Positions 6,162-7,732 of a stretch of 7,732 nucleotides of DNA are shown one piece after another. Made by a program: the position numbers and the translations under genes. The DNA is from an uncultured Clostridia bacterium. GTDB taxonomy: Bacteria > Bacillota_A > Clostridia > UMGS1840 > HGM11507. The notes beneath the pieces were generated by a model that was not told the origin of the DNA, did not search any database, and saw only the letters and a program-made list of their open reading frames with translations. The stretch lies in NCBI GenBank assembly GCA_934403665.1, contig CAKRUL010000048.1:1-7732 (forward strand), written 5' to 3'. Each line of letters opens with the position of its first letter. The first letter of the stretch is position 1.

Positions 6162-6461
6162 TGTATCGTCACCCATGACAGGTTACACTTTAAAAATACG
6201 ATGAAAGTGAAACTGCATAAGATTTCGGCTGTTTTTTATGGCTACCTTACTCCAGGATAGTCCTCTAAAACTATGTTATTTTAAACAACACTTTAGGATA
6301 GTGTTTGAAAATTTGTTGTATTTCGAAAGTTGTTTCCTGCCGCCTGCGATGGTATACAATCTCATTTGACTGTAAAAACGCTGTTCATCAAGCCGATGTT
6401 GCCTTTCTACTTTTCCGTTATCCCTGGGCGTTGTTGCCTGTATTCTGTGGTGAAGGATCCG
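6162..6461 (-). mobile_element. Insertion sequence remnant (one end plus transposase 3' part)
   Basis: The stretch from the tRNA promoter to the ROK gene has no intact gene, but it contains the C-terminal part of a DDE transposase (6276-6461). About 110 bases of non-coding sequence follow it in minus-strand reading. A possible outer end is the sequence starting TGTATCGTCACCCATGACAG at 6162, since many IS ends begin with TGT. The opposite IS end, the 5' part of the transposase and target duplications are not visible, so the element is truncated beside the ROK stop codon. The outer boundary is a guess. Confidence 0.35.
6276..6461 (-). pseudogene. DDE transposase/integrase fragment (IS481/IS3-like, C-terminal)
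   Basis: Reading the minus strand from 6458 to the TAA at 6276-6278 gives about 60 residues. They begin ILHHRIQATTPRDNGKVERQ and continue with HRLDEQRFYSQMRLYTIAGG and RKQLSKYNKFSNT. The TPRxNGKVERxHRxDxxRFY pattern is the hallmark C-terminal part of the retroviral-integrase-like (rve) catalytic core. The glutamate in NGKVER is the third acidic residue of the DDE triad. The first two aspartates, the N-terminal helix-turn-helix region and any start codon are missing; upstream sequence is the ROK gene in another frame. After KFSNT the frame soon ends (ILKCCLK, stop), earlier than I would expect for the family. It is a non-functional relic. The assignment to IS481 rather than IS3-type is uncertain. 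Confidence 0.78.
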
Positions 6462-6465
6462 GATT

Positions 6466-7404
6466 TTATTCCAGTTTGCTTTTCAAGGCAACGGCTCCAA
6501 TGATTCCTGCATCATTGGAAAGCTTTGCAAGGCGGATTTGGGTGTCGTGATAGGATTCTGTGATATGTTTTTGCAGCAGTTCAATCAGCATTTCCCCTTG
6601 CTTGGAAATGCCGCCGCCCAAGGTGATTACATCGGGTCTTAAAGCCATGATGATATTTTTGATTCCGATCGAAAGGTAAAAGATATAGGCATCCACCACT
6701 TTTCTGCCGACCGGGCAATTCCTCTGCATGGCCTGAAAAGCTGTCTGACCGTCTACCTTCTCTAAATCATGATCTATGATTTTTGCAAGCACGCTGTCCG
6801 GGTTTTGGCGGATTGCCTCTTTGGTTTGGTTAATGAGTGCGGTTCCGGATGCATAACTTTCAAAAGAGCCGATTCTTCCGTAACGAGCGGGAGGATCGTC
6901 CCACTTGATCGTCATTTGACCGAACTCGCCGGCTTTCCCGCTTTTTCCGGTATACAGCTTTTGATCAATGATGATGCCGCCGCCGATGCCGGTGCCGAGA
7001 GTGAGCATGACGGAGTTGGGAACATCGGCGGTTGAGCCGGCACAGGCTTCGCCTAAGGCGGCACAGCTTCCGTCATTTGCGAGATATGTTTCTATGCCGC
7101 ATGCCTGCTGAACTTCTTCTTTGAGATTTCGTCCGGAAAGATTAATGTTGGCAACCTCGGTGACGATTCCGGTATGGCTGTCGACATTTCCGGGACAGCC
7201 GATGCCGATATGATCGATATCCGATGCCTTGAAATGGTTTTTCTGCAAAGTGTCCGAGATTAAGCAGACAATGTTTTTTAAGATTTTCTCCGGTTCCTGC
7301 TCCGCCAATGTTGGAACGGAATTCTTATACAAAATCTCATATGTTTCATTGACCAAGCCTATTTTTACGTTTGTGCCGCCAATATCCATTCCGATAGATA
7401 ACAA
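6466..7404 (-). CDS. ROK-family sugar kinase (glucokinase / N-acetylhexosamine kinase type)
   Basis: ROK kinases phosphorylate a hexose or N-acetylhexosamine with ATP. The 312 residues have the N-terminal phosphate loop DIGGTNVKIG (7-16), the catalytic segment LANDGSCAALGEA (108-120) with D111, and TLGTGIGGGIIID (135-147) for ATP. A C-terminal ITLGGGIS (260-267) and NDAGIIGA (297-304) are also present. The usual zinc site is absent: where the family has a histidine in GE(I/F)GHM it has Q163, and the CxCGxxGCxE motif reads ARYGRIGSFE (173-182) with all three cysteines replaced. Start choice: TTG at 7402-7404 follows AGGAGAG (complement of 7415-7421) at ten bases; the ATG at 7387-7389 is too far from it. 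The gene lies 58 bases after nagA on the same strand, which suggests GlcNAc as substrate, but glucose or ManNAc are possible. No terminator was found after it. Confidence 0.86.
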   Translation of the reverse strand: MLSIGMDIGGTNVKIGLVNETYEILYKNSVPTLAEQEPEKILKNIVCLISDTLQKNHFKASDIDHIGIGCPGNVDSHTGIVTEVANINLSGRNLKEEVQQACGIETYLANDGSCAALGEACAGSTADVPNSVMLTLGTGIGGGIIIDQKLYTGKSGKAGEFGQMTIKWDDPPARYGRIGSFESYASGTALINQTKEAIRQNPDSVLAKIIDHDLEKVDGQTAFQAMQRNCPVGRKVVDAYIFYLSIGIKNIIMALRPDVITLGGGISKQGEMLIELLQKHITESYHDTQIRLAKLSNDAGIIGAVALKSKLE

Positions 7405-7414
7405 CTTAAGGTCA

Positions 7415-7421
7415 CTCTCCT
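7415..7421 (-). promoter_or_regulatory. Ribosome binding site fixing the TTG start of the ROK kinase
   Basis: AGGAGAG on the minus strand sits ten bases before TTG 7402-7404. An in-frame TAG lies just upstream, overlapping the AGGAG motif, so no longer start is possible. The only downstream alternative, ATG at 7387-7389, would begin inside the LSIGMDIGG strand and be about 25 bases from the site. Confidence 0.6.
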
Positions 7422-7462
7422 ATCTATGATAAATCATTTCTTGATTCATTTTCGGTGTGGGG

Positions 7463-7732
7463 TTATTTCAGCCGTTTTCCGTTTTTGATAACATGCTGCA
7501 GTGTCAGCGTATTATCCACAAGGAGCAGATCCGCATCCTTTCCGTTGTCGATGCTTCCCTTACTCTTTTGCATGCCGATTCGTTTTGCCGGAGCATAGGA
7601 GGCACAGTAAAAGGCGTCTTTCAAAGGAATGCCGAAGGAAATCGCCTTTTTGACACATTCAAACAGAGAAAGATAATTTCCCTTCAAAGTGCCGTTCTCC
7701 ATCCTGCAGGTTCTGTCTCTGACAATGGAAGG
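7463..7732 (-). CDS. nagA: N-acetylglucosamine-6-phosphate deacetylase, C-terminal part
   Basis: NagA hydrolyses GlcNAc-6-phosphate to glucosamine-6-phosphate and acetate in amino-sugar use and peptidoglycan recycling. Ninety codons (89 residues plus the TAA stop) are visible and the frame stays open to the window edge, so the 5' part lies outside. An internal ATG at 7700-7702 is not the start, because coding residues PSIVRDRTCR precede it. The segment MENGTLKGNYLSLFECVKKA matches the end of the amidohydrolase barrel, where family members have DGTLAGS. ASYAPAKRIGMQKSKGSIDN, GKDADLLLVD and the closing strand VIKNGKRLK form the typical C-terminal beta-sandwich of metal-dependent amidohydrolases. 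The metal-binding histidines would lie in the missing part. It is followed after 58 bases by the ROK kinase, probably in one operon. Confidence 0.88.
   Translation of the reverse strand, partial: PSIVRDRTCRMENGTLKGNYLSLFECVKKAISFGIPLKDAFYCASYAPAKRIGMQKSKGSIDNGKDADLLLVDNTLTLQHVIKNGKRLK

Noticed and set aside
6186..6215. CACTTT/AAAGTG inverted repeat considered as a small RNA or riboswitch
   Set aside because: It has six pairs with a 13-base loop, no T-tract, and lies in probable IS end sequence, so it is not enough to support an RNA feature.
6254..6302. Direct repeat AGGATAGT at 6254-6261 and 6295-6302, once thought to be a regulatory array
   Set aside because: Only two copies of eight bases exist, and they fall in the IS relic at and just past the transposase 3' end. 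There is no regular spacing or palindromic half-site, so chance is likely.
6305..6550. 81-codon plus-strand ORF opposite the ROK 3' end and the IS relic
   Set aside because: It overlaps the well-supported ROK gene and the minus-strand transposase reading, has no clear ribosome binding site, and its protein resembles nothing recognisable.
1..7732. CRISPR arrays, phage genes, toxin-antitoxin or defence systems
   Set aside because: Both strands were read for regularly spaced repeats and paired small ORFs. Apart from the transposase fragment nothing of this kind was seen.

Overview
The window looks like chromosomal DNA of an endospore-forming member of the Firmicutes, most likely class Clostridia. 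The evidence is the 3' part of a spoIIIA sporulation operon, strong AGGAGG/AGGTG-type ribosome binding sites, an ECF-type vitamin transporter component and a type III pantothenate kinase. A genus cannot be named from this sequence alone.

Layout. Positions 1-3043 (+) carry spoIIIAD (5' end outside the window), spoIIIAE, spoIIIAF, spoIIIAG and spoIIIAH, tightly spaced and closed by a hairpin terminator (3067-3111). Positions 3213-4289 (+) hold a separate gene for a family 2 glycosyltransferase with a C-terminal TPR-like region. A 15-bp-stem terminator at 4302-4351 separates it from a convergent minus-strand unit, a pantothenate salvage operon. That operon is panT-like ECF S component (5168-5794) followed by coaX (4387-5157), with a well-formed promoter at 5878-5906 and a perfect 10-bp hairpin at the predicted 5' end of its transcript. 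Next is a minus-strand tRNA-Pro(GGG) (6016-6091) with its own promoter and terminator. The 370-bp stretch to its right looks empty but contains a decayed DDE transposase fragment (6276-6461). The right end holds an amino-sugar unit read leftward: the 3' end of nagA (7463 to the window edge), then a ROK-family sugar kinase (6466-7404).

How the genes work together. SpoIIIAA-AH with SpoIIQ form the channel linking mother cell and forespore during engulfment. PanT would bring in pantothenate and CoaX would phosphorylate it in the first step of CoA synthesis. The ROK kinase next to NagA could make GlcNAc-6-phosphate, which NagA deacetylates. This last pairing is inferred from context only.

Nothing here amounts to a clearly new biological system. 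The points most worth a second look are the transposase relic hidden in the gap, the ROK kinase that has lost all four zinc-ligand positions of its family, the palindrome at the start of the panT-coaX transcript, and the unassigned glycosyltransferase.
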